Assembly (NCBI GenBank): GCA_963753545.1
Contig: CAVWCQ010000008.1
Coordinates: forward strand, 434,001-498,000
Length of the DNA: 64,000 nt
Source of the DNA: CAVWCQ01 sp963753545
GTDB lineage: Bacteria > Chloroflexota > Anaerolineae > Aggregatilineales > Aggregatilineaceae
Direction: 5' to 3'
A program made the position numbers and the translations under genes. How positions within the stretch are numbered: the first letter of the stretch is position 1; each line of letters opens with the position of its first letter. The notes under the pieces were generated by a model. That model was not told the origin of the DNA and ran no database searches. It was given only the letters and a program-made list of their open reading frames with translations. Of this stretch, positions 17,977 to 25,759 are shown one piece after another.

Positions 17977-18005
17977 TGGCCTACTATAAAATCCCCCACT
18001 TGTCT
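17977..18005 (+). promoter_or_regulatory. Element shared by the two DUF1328 genes (copy 2)
   Basis: TGGCCTACTATAAA followed by ATCCCCCACTTGTCT, matching the element at 16544. It lies 98 bases upstream of the second DUF1328 start. Confidence 0.45.
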
Positions 18006-18074
18006 GGTTTAAAACCCGCCTGTTTCCCTTAAGATAAGGATACATACTGGAAGTAGGTGAAAGGAAACCTTCAC

Positions 18075-18251
18075 ATGTTACGACTGGCCGTACTGTTCCT
18101 GGTCGTCGCAATAATCGCCGCTATTTTGGGCTTTGGTGGCATCGCCGGGGCAGCGGCTTCCGTTGCGAAGTTCCTCTTCTTCCTGTTTGTTGTGTTGTTT
18201 GTCGTGGCGCTCGTGGCGGGGTTCATTCTGGGGCGTGAAATCGTAACGTAA
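18075..18251 (+). CDS. DUF1328 small membrane protein, copy 2
   Basis: 58 residues, paralogue of the protein at 16655 (shared LFLVVAIIAAILGFG and AKFLFF). Two membrane helices and a short polar end. AAAGGA precedes the ATG, with a nearly identical leader to copy 1. The two copies flank the DUF305 gene, which is on the other strand, so this stretch may be one stress or metal module (inference). Confidence 0.85.
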   Translation: MLRLAVLFLVVAIIAAILGFGGIAGAAASVAKFLFFLFVVLFVVALVAGFILGREIVT

Positions 18252-18337
18252 AGCGGAAAACTCTCTCTAACTCGTTGCTCTGACGGTTTCTCATGGTTTA
18301 TTGGTATCGTCCACAAGCGCAAACACACACGGCAGAG

Positions 18338-18370
18338 GAAGCACCCCCATCCGGGTGCTTCTTCCATTTT
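18338..18370 (+). terminator. Rho-independent terminator
   Basis: 9-bp stem GAAGCACCC/GGGTGCTTC with a six-base loop and a short T run after it, between the convergent DUF1328 copy 2 and epimerase genes. The forward direction is the better terminator. Confidence 0.65.
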
Positions 18371-18382
18371 GGCTGAATCCGG

Positions 18383-18790
18383 TCACGCTTTAGGCACTTC
18401 ATAGAGTTCGACCAGCACGCCGGACGCGCTGCGTGGGTGGATGAAGGCATAGCGCGTACCCTCAGGCCGCACCTTGGGCACATCGTTGATCAGATCGATG
18501 CCCTTGGCGCGCAGATTTGCCATCGCCTCGTCAATGTTATCGACCTCGACGCAGACGTGATGCATGCCCTGGCCCTTTTTCGCCAGATATTTGCCGATGC
18601 TGCTCTCGGCGGTCATAGGTTCCAGCAGTTCGATCTCGCTCTCACCGATGGGCAAAAAGGCAATATTGACGTTTTCGCCCTCGTTGGCTTCCGTCTTATG
18701 GACGGGCAGGCCCAGCGCATCCCGCCAGAAACTGAGCGCGCTGTCCAGGTTCTCCACGATGATCGCCACATGGTTGATACGATTTGGCAT
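18383..18790 (-). CDS. mce: Methylmalonyl-CoA epimerase
   Basis: 135 residues, VOC fold. INHVAIIV, GMHHVCVEV and VLVELYEVP carry the His, His/Gln and Glu metal ligands of methylmalonyl-CoA epimerase; PIGESEIELLEP and FIHPRSASGVLVEL are family signatures. It interconverts R- and S-methylmalonyl-CoA in propionate metabolism. The ATG at 18790 follows AAGGAG. It lies 2 kb from the acyl-CoA mutase gene on the same strand. That neighbour has an isobutyryl-type active site, so a direct partnership is not certain. Confidence 0.88.
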   Translation of the reverse strand: MPNRINHVAIIVENLDSALSFWRDALGLPVHKTEANEGENVNIAFLPIGESEIELLEPMTAESSIGKYLAKKGQGMHHVCVEVDNIDEAMANLRAKGIDLINDVPKVRPEGTRYAFIHPRSASGVLVELYEVPKA

Positions 18791-18855
18791 TTCTGACTCC
18801 TTAACAAATCCCACGTATACTATAGAATAGGCGGATCACAACCAAGAGGTACTTC

Positions 18856-19242
18856 ATGCCCGTCGAGCTGACCTGGATGCAACCCGAAAAAATTCTGCTG
18901 GCACGCTGGGTCGGCGTGGTCAGTGATGAAGATGTACGCGTGCTCTTTGAGGAACTGCGCATTATTCTTGATCATTCTGATACGCCCGTCCATCTCATCA
19001 TCGATCTATCCGATGTGGCGGATATGTCACCCGACGCCCCGTATATCTTTCTGCAAAGCGCGATCCCGGCCCACAACCAGCGCGGGCGGATCGGGCTCGT
19101 CGGGTCCCGACTCCGTGCGCAGGTGATGGCGGATCTGGTCAACCGCGTGCTGGATCACGAAATGATGCGTCTCTTTAAAGATCGGACGCTTGCGCGCGAT
19201 TTTATCCTTCAGCACGATTCCGCGCCGCCCCAACTGCTCTAA
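18856..19242 (+). CDS. Hypothetical protein, SpoIIAA/STAS-like
   Basis: 128 residues, soluble. Alternating strands and helices (LLARWVGVVSDEDVRVLFEEL, VHLIIDLSDVADM, RGRIGLVGS, LVNRVLDHEMMRLFKDRTLARDFIL) resemble the SpoIIAA-like/STAS fold seen in small regulators. No catalytic motif is visible. The start follows AAGAGG. It is divergent from the epimerase gene. The fold assignment is tentative. Confidence 0.65.
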   Translation: MPVELTWMQPEKILLARWVGVVSDEDVRVLFEELRIILDHSDTPVHLIIDLSDVADMSPDAPYIFLQSAIPAHNQRGRIGLVGSRLRAQVMADLVNRVLDHEMMRLFKDRTLARDFILQHDSAPPQLL

Positions 19243-19376
19243 GAATCATCCCATCGTGTAGGGGCGCTGCTTGCCGCGCCCAATTCGTGTCAACGTAAGC
19301 CGTTCAGCCGGGGTGAGGTGTGCGCCCGTAAACCACAAAGTCTATTTCTTAACTTAACACCCTATGGGCGGGCTTG

Positions 19377-21089
19377 TTAGCCCGCCCCTGCGTTTGCTTT
19401 ACCCCGCCTGCGCCTGACCAGATCGCGCCACGTTTTCCAGACCTTGGTTCGCCCGTTTTTATCGAGTTCATCGGTAAACATGGTGCCGCCGTTTTGCAGG
19501 AAACAGCCATAGTCGTTGGTGATCACGCTGCCGATATCTTCTTTCGCGGCGAAGGCGACAGCGGCTTCCAGCCAGATCGAGTCTAATTCCATGCTGCGCT
19601 GGGGCGACAGGCAGTAGCCGTACCACGTTTCGATGATGACCAGTTCTTTGCCAAAGTCCTGGGGCCGCCCGCGCTCTTTCATAATCTTGTCAATCTCATT
19701 CCACCCGGCAGCCTGGTAAACGGCCATGCCGACAAAATCCAGCCCATCAAGCTGAAGCACGCGCTCGTAATAATCCAGCTCAAAATCCTTGTTGATGGCA
19801 ATCGACACGCCGACTTTCGTATCCGGGCTGACTTCCTTCACGGCGTCGATCAACTGCTGGGTGTGAGTTACCCACAGATCCAACTGCTGCGCGTCGTCAT
19901 CGGACACATCCACGCCGCTGAACTGCTTGTAGCTGCTCGGCTCGGTGACGATCTCGTACATGGCTGGCTTGTAGAGTTCCGCGTAGTGGCGGATGCGCTG
20001 TTCGTGCAGGGCCGTAAAGTCGTCCCACGATAAGCCATCTTCCTCGTCTGCTTGGATCAGCAGATAAGGCGAGTATTGGATGTCGGAAATGAACAGCTTG
20101 GCATCGGACGCGGTGAGGATATCCATGAGCTGGTTTTCAAGCGTCTGCTGCCGTTCGATGCGCGCGTCGGCTTTAGCTTGTGCTTCTGCGTCGCCCTCTT
20201 TCACGTCGAACATGCGTGGATTCTGCGCTTCGAGGACCATATCGCCGCCTGCTTGCAGCCGTACCAGGGGTGCGCCTGAATCGAGGATCGCTTTGAGCTG
20301 CGCCTCAGACACGTTATAGCGTGTGTCGTCTTTTTCCTCTTCGGTGGTAAAGCTGAAGCCGAGCGTCAGATTGATGTTGGAGCCCAGCACAACATGATTC
20401 TCTTGAGCATCGCCCTGCCATTGATCGCGGTGATCTTCCAGCCAGGTTCGGCGCTGGTTACCCTGCGTCGTCTGGAACAGGGCGGTGAGGATCAAGGCCG
20501 AGACGATAAACACGCCCCAGATGATTCCAGCCCGGCGGCTGATTGGTTTGAGACGGCTCCAATAGAGCAGGGTCATCGCGTCGAGGATGATAATCGCGAT
20601 CAGGATCAGGGCGATGATGCGTGTCAGGGGCAGATAGACCGGGCCCAGGCTGGGGACGGGCGACAGCGCGGCTACGGCTGGCAGGAATTGGCTCCAGCTA
20701 TAGCCGATGATACCCACCGCAACCGTCATGACAAGGCCAATGATCACCGCCATCCGGCGTCCGCGCCAGACTCCCAGCGTCGAGAAGATCATAGCCGCTC
20801 CTGCGAACAGCAGGAGCATTGGCCCCCAGGTGTAGAAGCCGAACCACACGGCAACCAGTACCATCGGGATGGTGAACAGGGTCACCAGTAAGGCCCCGCA
20901 GCCCTGCGCAAAGCCGCCCATCTTCGCCAGAATCGGTGAGGGCGGTTCGTAGGGTTTTTTGCCTATGTTCATTTTTTCCGCCGAGTCGAGGCGGGGTAAA
21001 TCTTTCAGTACGTCCAAAAAACGGTCTTTTTGAGGGGCGATCTCGCCGGATGGTGCATCCGTCTCGCGCCGCTTGTCGTCGTCAGCCAT
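19377..21089 (-). CDS. Polytopic membrane protein with GH-A-like glycosidase domain
   Basis: 570 residues. After a 75-residue polar N-terminus come about six transmembrane helices (residues ~75-250). The remaining 300 residues form a TIM-barrel-like domain: strands LVRLQAGGDMV, AKLFISDIQYSP, MYEIVTEPSS, TKVGVSIAIN, GLDFVGMAVYQ, KELVIIETWYGY. The Glu in VTEPSS and the Glu in IIETWYG fit the acid/base and nucleophile of clan GH-A glycosidases. A membrane-tethered glycosidase with a multi-helix anchor is unusual. The ATG at 21089 follows AAGGA. The substrate is unknown. Confidence 0.65.
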   Translation of the reverse strand: MADDDKRRETDAPSGEIAPQKDRFLDVLKDLPRLDSAEKMNIGKKPYEPPSPILAKMGGFAQGCGALLVTLFTIPMVLVAVWFGFYTWGPMLLLFAGAAMIFSTLGVWRGRRMAVIIGLVMTVAVGIIGYSWSQFLPAVAALSPVPSLGPVYLPLTRIIALILIAIIILDAMTLLYWSRLKPISRRAGIIWGVFIVSALILTALFQTTQGNQRRTWLEDHRDQWQGDAQENHVVLGSNINLTLGFSFTTEEEKDDTRYNVSEAQLKAILDSGAPLVRLQAGGDMVLEAQNPRMFDVKEGDAEAQAKADARIERQQTLENQLMDILTASDAKLFISDIQYSPYLLIQADEEDGLSWDDFTALHEQRIRHYAELYKPAMYEIVTEPSSYKQFSGVDVSDDDAQQLDLWVTHTQQLIDAVKEVSPDTKVGVSIAINKDFELDYYERVLQLDGLDFVGMAVYQAAGWNEIDKIMKERGRPQDFGKELVIIETWYGYCLSPQRSMELDSIWLEAAVAFAAKEDIGSVITNDYGCFLQNGGTMFTDELDKNGRTKVWKTWRDLVRRRRGKANAGAG

Positions 21090-21309
21090 TGGCCTGTCCT
21101 TAACGTATACTAGTGGGTTATCAAAAATCCCTGTCGCGCCAAAAGGGAGCAAGTCAGGGGCACGGTTAGCGTGCGCAGCTAAGCCAGCCCCCGAGGGTCA
21201 CTTGTATATAACACAAAAATTGAGTTTGTTCTATAACAAGTTAATTTGTAGCAGTGATGGTTGCCTCCGTGCGCGGCTAAGCCGCGCAGCCGGGATAGGG
21301 GCTCTGTCC

Positions 21310-22491
21310 CTACCGCAGTTGAAGTTCGTTGCGCGCGATCACAACGCGCTGGATCTCGCTGGTTCCTTCATAAATTTCGGTAATTTTGGCATCTCTGAAA
21401 TAACGTTCGACGGGTAGTTCTTTGCTGTAGCCCATGCCGCCGTGAATCTGCACCGCTTCGTGCGCGGCAAACATCGCCGTTTCGCTGGCAAACAGCTTCG
21501 CCATGCTTGCCTCGGTGGTATAGCGGCCCCCGTCCTTTTTGGCTTTCATCTTGGCGAAGGCGGCATTCATCGTCAGCAGGCGGGCGGCTTCCAGGCGAGT
21601 TTTCATATCGGCAATCTTGGCCTGAATCATCTGGAACGCGCCAATCGGCATGCCGAACGCTTCACGCTCCCGCGCATAGGATATCGACGCTTCATAGGCG
21701 GCCTCCGCGATTCCGACGGACTGTGCCGCGATCCCGATGCGCCCTGCGTCAAGCACGGTCATGGCGATCTTAAAACCCATACCCGGCTCGCCTAGCACAT
21801 TTTCAATGGGGCATTCATAGTTGTCGAAGCTCAATTCGCTGGTTGCGCTGGCGCGGATACCGAGTTTGGGTTCCATCTTGCCGCGAATGAATCCGGGGCG
21901 ATCTGAGTCAATGATAAACGCGGTGATCCCCTTGTGTTTCTTTTCCGGTTCCGTCATGGCGAACAGCAGCACCGTATCGGCAACCGGGCCGCTTGTCACC
22001 CAGCTTTTGCGCCCGTTGATGATATAACAGTCGCCGCTTTCATTGAGCACGGCGCGCGTTTTCATCGTCGCGGAGTCGCTGCCGCTCATTGGTTCGGTGA
22101 GCGAATAGGCCCCGATCTTCGCGCCGCTGGCAACCGGAACCAGATAGGTCTGTTTCTGTTCTTCCGTGCCAAAGATCAGCAGGGCGTGGCAGAACAGGCT
22201 GTTATTGACGCTGACCACGGTGCTGTGCGCCGCGTCGGCCTTGGCGATCTCGATCATAGCCAGCACATAGGCGATGGTATCCATTCCCGCGCCGCCGTAT
22301 TCCTCCGGCACTTCGATACCCATCACGCCCAGTTCGCCCAGTTTGCGGATCGTCTCCATCGGAAATTCACCCGTCTCGTCAAAGTGGGGCGCTACCGGGA
22401 CGATCTCGCGCTGGGCAAAGTCGCGCACGGCATCACGCAGCATAATATGCTCTTCCGACAGCTCCAGATTTGGCCCGCAGTATTCAGACAC
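21310..22491 (-). CDS. Acyl-CoA dehydrogenase (short-chain/butyryl type)
   Basis: 393 residues, the full family length. FAD and substrate motifs are present (YSLTEPMSGSDSATMKT, WVTSGPVADT, GGMGYSKELPVERYFRD), and the catalytic Glu is in EIYEGTSEIQR as in short- and medium-chain enzymes. It oxidises acyl-CoA to trans-2-enoyl-CoA and passes electrons to ETF. The start is GTG at 22491 with AGGAG upstream; the upstream open frame is unlike the family. Together with the mutase and epimerase it suggests short or branched acyl-CoA degradation. Confidence 0.92.
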   Translation of the reverse strand: MSEYCGPNLELSEEHIMLRDAVRDFAQREIVPVAPHFDETGEFPMETIRKLGELGVMGIEVPEEYGGAGMDTIAYVLAMIEIAKADAAHSTVVSVNNSLFCHALLIFGTEEQKQTYLVPVASGAKIGAYSLTEPMSGSDSATMKTRAVLNESGDCYIINGRKSWVTSGPVADTVLLFAMTEPEKKHKGITAFIIDSDRPGFIRGKMEPKLGIRASATSELSFDNYECPIENVLGEPGMGFKIAMTVLDAGRIGIAAQSVGIAEAAYEASISYAREREAFGMPIGAFQMIQAKIADMKTRLEAARLLTMNAAFAKMKAKKDGGRYTTEASMAKLFASETAMFAAHEAVQIHGGMGYSKELPVERYFRDAKITEIYEGTSEIQRVVIARNELQLR

Positions 22492-22680
22492 ATGACACTC
22501 CTGCCGGGTAGTCCGGCGAACTAAAGGGTTACACCAGATTATACTCGCTTGGGTGGAAGGAATGCGCACCGTGCGACCCATTTGCCAGGAAAGAAACGAC
22601 ATATTTTATAGAAAACTCCTCCCTCCCTCGCCCCAGCAGGGGTTTGGTCAAAGTTCATACATATTTTAAATGAGAACCCT

Positions 22681-22709
22681 TTGCAATTACGGAAAATTCA
22701 CTATATAAT
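22681..22709 (+). promoter_or_regulatory. cysK promoter (TTGCAA-N17-TATAAT)
   Basis: TTGCAA (22681-22686), a 17-base spacer and TATAAT (22704-22709) make a near-perfect vegetative promoter. Transcription would start about 22716, some 33 bases before the Cys leader ORF and 240 bases before cysK. Confidence 0.75.
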
Positions 22710-22748
22710 TTCTGTTATATTAGCCGGAATCATCTGACGGATAGCAGA

Positions 22749-22829
22749 ATGTCACTCACCATCCAGGTTTGCTCGTGTATCTGCTCTACAACTGCACAAC
22801 AGCAGCGCTGGCGGTGTGCTACCGGCTGA
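22749..22829 (+). CDS. Cys-rich leader peptide upstream of cysK
   Basis: A 26-codon ORF with ATG at 22749 and TGA at 22827-22829. The peptide reads MSLTIQVCSCICST and then TAQQQRWRCATG. Four of 26 codons are Cys, three of them at positions 8, 10 and 12 (codons at 22770-22784), a density not expected by chance. A weak GGA lies before the ATG. It lies between a consensus promoter and a factor-independent terminator hairpin in front of a cysteine synthase gene. This is the layout of amino-acid attenuation: ribosomes stalling on scarce Cys-tRNA would alter the folding of the RNA downstream. The role is inferred; the ORF, its codons and the hairpin are seen directly. Confidence 0.7.
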   Translation: MSLTIQVCSCICSTTAQQQRWRCATG

Positions 22830-22860
22830 TCACGGCTACGTGTTTTTCTCAGGTAATCCG

Positions 22861-22897
22861 AATCGGTCACGCGAACCCAGGCGTGGCCGATTTTTTT
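22861..22897 (+). terminator. Attenuator hairpin in cysK leader
   Basis: Arms 22861-22872 and 22881-22892 pair over 12 positions including one G-U, with an 8-base loop, and end in seven T residues (22891-22897). It stands 32 bases after the leader-peptide stop and 60 bases before cysK. No gene ends here, so it must act on the cysK transcript. Bases 22816-22824 can pair with 22864-22870 (seven pairs, two-base bulge), a candidate antiterminator overlapping the fourth Cys codon. Confidence 0.8.
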
Positions 22898-22956
22898 ATC
22901 TGTTCGCTGTTGCTTCATCGCGGGGATGAAGCACTGTCACACGAGGGACAAAGAGC

Positions 22957-23889
22957 ATGAAAATCGCACAGAATGTTACGGAACTGGTTGGCAACACGCC
23001 CCTTGTCAAGCTGAACCGTGTCACGGAAGGTGCTTACGCGACGGTTGTCGCCAAGCTGGAATACTACAATCCCGCCAAAAGCGTCAAGGACCGCATCGGA
23101 TTGGCGATGATCGAAGCGGCGGAAAAAGCGGGCAAGATCGGCCCCAACACGGTGATCGTGGAGCCAACGAGCGGCAACACCGGGATCGCCCTGGCGATGG
23201 TCGCCGCCCAGCGCGGCTACCACCTGATCCTGACCATGCCGGAAACGATGAGTAAGGAGCGGCGCAAAATTCTGCGGGCCTTTGGCGCGGAAGTGGTCCT
23301 GACTCCCGGACCGGATGGGATGAACGGCTCGATTGCCAAGGCGCAAGAGATCGCCGCCCAGCATGCCGACTCGTTTATTCCCCAGCAGTTTGAAAATCCC
23401 GCCAATCCCGAAGTTCACCGCCGCACCACCGCCGAAGAAATCTGGCGCGATACCGATGGCAAAGTAGATATCGTCGTATCGGGCATCGGCACGGGCGGCA
23501 CAATTACCGGGATAGGCGAGGTGCTCAAGGAGCGCAAGCCATCCGTCCAGATGATCGCCGTCGAACCGGCTGCCTCGGCGGTGCTGTCGGGCAAGCCCAA
23601 AGGCCCGCACCCGATCCAGGGCATCGGCGCGGGATTTATACCCAAGGTGTTGAATACGCACATTTACGATGAGGTTGTCCAGGTGCAGAACGAGGACGCC
23701 TTCAGCACGGCCCGCCGCATGGCTTCCCAGGAAGGGCTGCTGGTCGGCATTTCGTCCGGCGCGGCGACGTGGGCAGCGGTGCAGGTAGCCTGCCGCCCCG
23801 AAAATGCGGGCAAGCTGATCGTGGTCATCATTCCGTCGTGGGGCGAGCGTTATCTGTCTACGCCGCTCTTCGCCGATCTGGAAGATTAA
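22957..23889 (+). CDS. cysK: Cysteine synthase A (O-acetylserine sulfhydrylase)
   Basis: 310 residues, the full family length. PLP lysine in NPAKSVKDR (about K44), the TSGNTG substrate loop near residue 71, and the glycine-rich phosphate loop GIGTGGTITG near 177 are intact. It makes cysteine from O-acetylserine and sulfide. The ATG follows GAGGGA. The leader carries a Cys-codon-rich ORF and a terminator, pointing to attenuation control. cysE follows 161 bases downstream on the same strand. Confidence 0.96.
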   Translation: MKIAQNVTELVGNTPLVKLNRVTEGAYATVVAKLEYYNPAKSVKDRIGLAMIEAAEKAGKIGPNTVIVEPTSGNTGIALAMVAAQRGYHLILTMPETMSKERRKILRAFGAEVVLTPGPDGMNGSIAKAQEIAAQHADSFIPQQFENPANPEVHRRTTAEEIWRDTDGKVDIVVSGIGTGGTITGIGEVLKERKPSVQMIAVEPAASAVLSGKPKGPHPIQGIGAGFIPKVLNTHIYDEVVQVQNEDAFSTARRMASQEGLLVGISSGAATWAAVQVACRPENAGKLIVVIIPSWGERYLSTPLFADLED

Positions 23890-23890
23890 T

Positions 23891-24035
23891 TTGTAGGGGC
23901 GTATGGTTATACGCCCTTTTTGTAGGGGCGCTGACTGCGTGCAGCGTGCGCAGCGTGCGAAGCTAAGCCGCTAAGCTAAGCCGCTAAGCCGCTGTGCCCG
24001 GTTTTGTGTAGGGGCGCTGCTTGCCGCGCCCGGTT
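23891..24035. repeat. Dispersed GTAGGGGCG palindromes between cysK and cysE
   Basis: Three members of the window-wide palindromic family in a row: GTAGGGGCGTATGGTTATACGCCC, a longer one with AGCTAAGCCGCTAAGC reiterations, and GTAGGGGCGCTGCTTGCCGCGCCC (about 24009-24032). The first is followed by TTTTT and could lower readthrough from cysK into cysE. Confidence 0.7.
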
Positions 24036-24050
24036 TTGAGGAGGACGGCT

Positions 24051-24758
24051 ATGTTTGCGGGTATCCGCGATGATGTTCGGTGCATATTGGAGCGTGACCC
24101 TGCGGCCCGCAACTGGCTGGAGGTGATCACGTCGTATCCGGGGCTGCACGCGGTGATGGCCTACCGGGTGGCGAATCGCTTGTGGCGCTGGCGGATCAAA
24201 CTGGTGGCGCGCTGGATCTCGCAGTCGGCGCGCTTCCTGACCGGGATCGAAATTCACCCCGGCGCGACGATTGGCCCCCGGCTGTTTATCGATCATGGCA
24301 TGGGCGTCGTCATTGGCGAAACGGCGGAGATCGGCGCGAATGTGACGCTCTATCACGGCGTGACCTTGGGCGGCGTCAGTCTCCACAAGGGTAAACGCCA
24401 TCCCACGCTGGAAGATGGCGTCGTCGTCGGAGCCGGGGCGGCGGTTCTCGGCGCGATTCGGATCGGCAAAAATACACGTATAGGAGCAAATGCAGTCGTG
24501 GTCAAAGATATAGAACCTGATATGGTCGTGGTTGGTATTCCGGGCAAGCCTGTTCATCGCAGCGGATCGGAGGAACCCACCGAGCACAGGCCGGACCTGG
24601 CTCACAACATCCTGCCCGACATTGTCTCGGAGCGGCTGGACCGGATTCTGTTCCGGCTGGATGAGGTCGAACACGCCGTGCATGCCAATAATGGCAATGG
24701 CAACGGGAACGGGCGTGCCCGCCGCGACCGATCCGCCGAACCAGATTACGTGATTTAA
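24051..24758 (+). CDS. cysE: Serine O-acetyltransferase
   Basis: 235 residues. An N-terminal helical part is followed by a left-handed beta-helix of hexapeptide repeats (IHPGATIGPRLFIDHGMGVVIGE, IGANVTLYHGVTLGG). HPTLEDGVVVGAGAAVLG and VVVKDIEPDMVVVGIPGKPV complete the CysE signature; the active-site Asp/His pair is in IDHGMG. It supplies O-acetylserine to CysK. The ATG at 24051 follows GAGGAGG. The C-terminal 55 residues (NGNGNGNGRARRDR) are longer than usual and the typical Cys-feedback tail is not obvious. Confidence 0.95.
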   Translation: MFAGIRDDVRCILERDPAARNWLEVITSYPGLHAVMAYRVANRLWRWRIKLVARWISQSARFLTGIEIHPGATIGPRLFIDHGMGVVIGETAEIGANVTLYHGVTLGGVSLHKGKRHPTLEDGVVVGAGAAVLGAIRIGKNTRIGANAVVVKDIEPDMVVVGIPGKPVHRSGSEEPTEHRPDLAHNILPDIVSERLDRILFRLDEVEHAVHANNGNGNGNGRARRDRSAEPDYVI

Positions 24759-24781
24759 GCCCCTATCTCCGTAAGGGTTCA

Positions 24782-24856
24782 TCTCCCCTCTCCAGCATCG
24801 CCTGGAGAGGGGAAAGCTGAACGCACGCTTCTTGCGTTCAGCCGGGGTGAGGTGGG
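24782..24856. repeat. Dispersed double-palindrome repeat (CCCCTCTCCAG type)
   Basis: CCCCTCTCCAGC...CTGGAGAGGGG followed by a second hairpin CTGAACGCA...TGCGTTCAG and CCGGGGTGAGGTGGG. Variants occur near 34150, 45510, 58300 and 63405, always between genes. Here it separates cysE from the convergent oxidoreductase gene. Confidence 0.75.
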
Positions 24857-24860
24857 GGGC

Positions 24861-25736
24861 TTACTTCGGCGGACCTTGTAACACCCATTCGTGCATCGCC
24901 TCGACAGGCCAGGGACCGTCGCCCGCCCAGCCCCAGCGGTACGGGTAGAGCATTTCCAGCCACCACGTCGCGCCCGCCTCCGCGTGAGTCTCCGCGTCCA
25001 GCTTGGCTAATCCGGGGATGTGCGGCGGCGTCCCCCCAATGTGCACGATATCAATCGGATCGCTGATCCCCAAGGCATCCCGTTGTTCACGCACATAGGC
25101 AACCGCCTTCTTGAACTCGATCATCATCTCTTCCGGTGTGGACTCGTCCGTCCAGGGCATCAGCGGGAAAGCTCCATCCCAACGGGCGGCGCGGCGCATC
25201 GGGCGCTTGTTGGGCCAGAACCCGCCAACCCAGATCGGGATGCGCGGCTGCTGCACCGGACCCGGCAGGAAGTGCGCGTTTTTGACCTTATAATACGTGC
25301 CCTCGTAGCTGAACGGCTCCGCGCACCACAGCCCGGTGATCACCTCTAACGCTTCGTCCAGCATTTCGGCGCGCTTGATCGGGTCCGTCTCTTCGCCCAG
25401 ATCGTCCCATTCGCGCTCGCCCAGCCCGATCCCCACGCCGAGGATCAGCCGCCCGCCGGACAGTCGATCCAGCGAGACGGTTTCGCGGGCCAGTTTCCAG
25501 GGGCGGCGGCGCGGCAGCGGCGTGACGGTTGTCCCAAACCGGATGCGTTCCGTGTTCAGGGCGACGGCGGTCAGCGCCACCCAGGGATCGACTATCTCGA
25601 CTGGGTCCGGCTGGGCGATATGATCCCACACAAAGAAGCCATCCCAACCCGCCTGTTCCGCTTCACGGGCGAGGACAGCCAGAACTTTAGCGTCTCCATA
25701 CGGGCCATAATTGGGGAGATAGATGCCATACTGCAC
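24861..25736 (-). CDS. LLM-class flavin-dependent oxidoreductase
   Basis: 291 residues, luciferase-like TIM barrel: VQYGIYLPNYGPYGD at the first strand, WDGFFVWDHI, RIRFGTTVTPLPRRRP, GGRLILGVGIGLGEREWDDLGE and IPIWVGGFWP. Such enzymes use FMN or F420. The GTG at 25736 was chosen because AGGAGG lies nine bases upstream and the first residues match the family start; an ATG at 25760 would place that site inside the gene. The C-terminal part carries several Trp (GATWWLEMLYPYRWGW). Substrate not known. Confidence 0.85.
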   Translation of the reverse strand: MQYGIYLPNYGPYGDAKVLAVLAREAEQAGWDGFFVWDHIAQPDPVEIVDPWVALTAVALNTERIRFGTTVTPLPRRRPWKLARETVSLDRLSGGRLILGVGIGLGEREWDDLGEETDPIKRAEMLDEALEVITGLWCAEPFSYEGTYYKVKNAHFLPGPVQQPRIPIWVGGFWPNKRPMRRAARWDGAFPLMPWTDESTPEEMMIEFKKAVAYVREQRDALGISDPIDIVHIGGTPPHIPGLAKLDAETHAEAGATWWLEMLYPYRWGWAGDGPWPVEAMHEWVLQGPPK

Positions 25737-25759
25737 GGGTTTGTTCCTCCTGTTGCTCA

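Noticed and set aside
22741..22960. T-box or SAM riboswitch before cysK
   Set aside because: I see no T-box specifier stem with the conserved T-box bulge sequence and no SAM-I core; the Cys-codon ORF explains the leader better.
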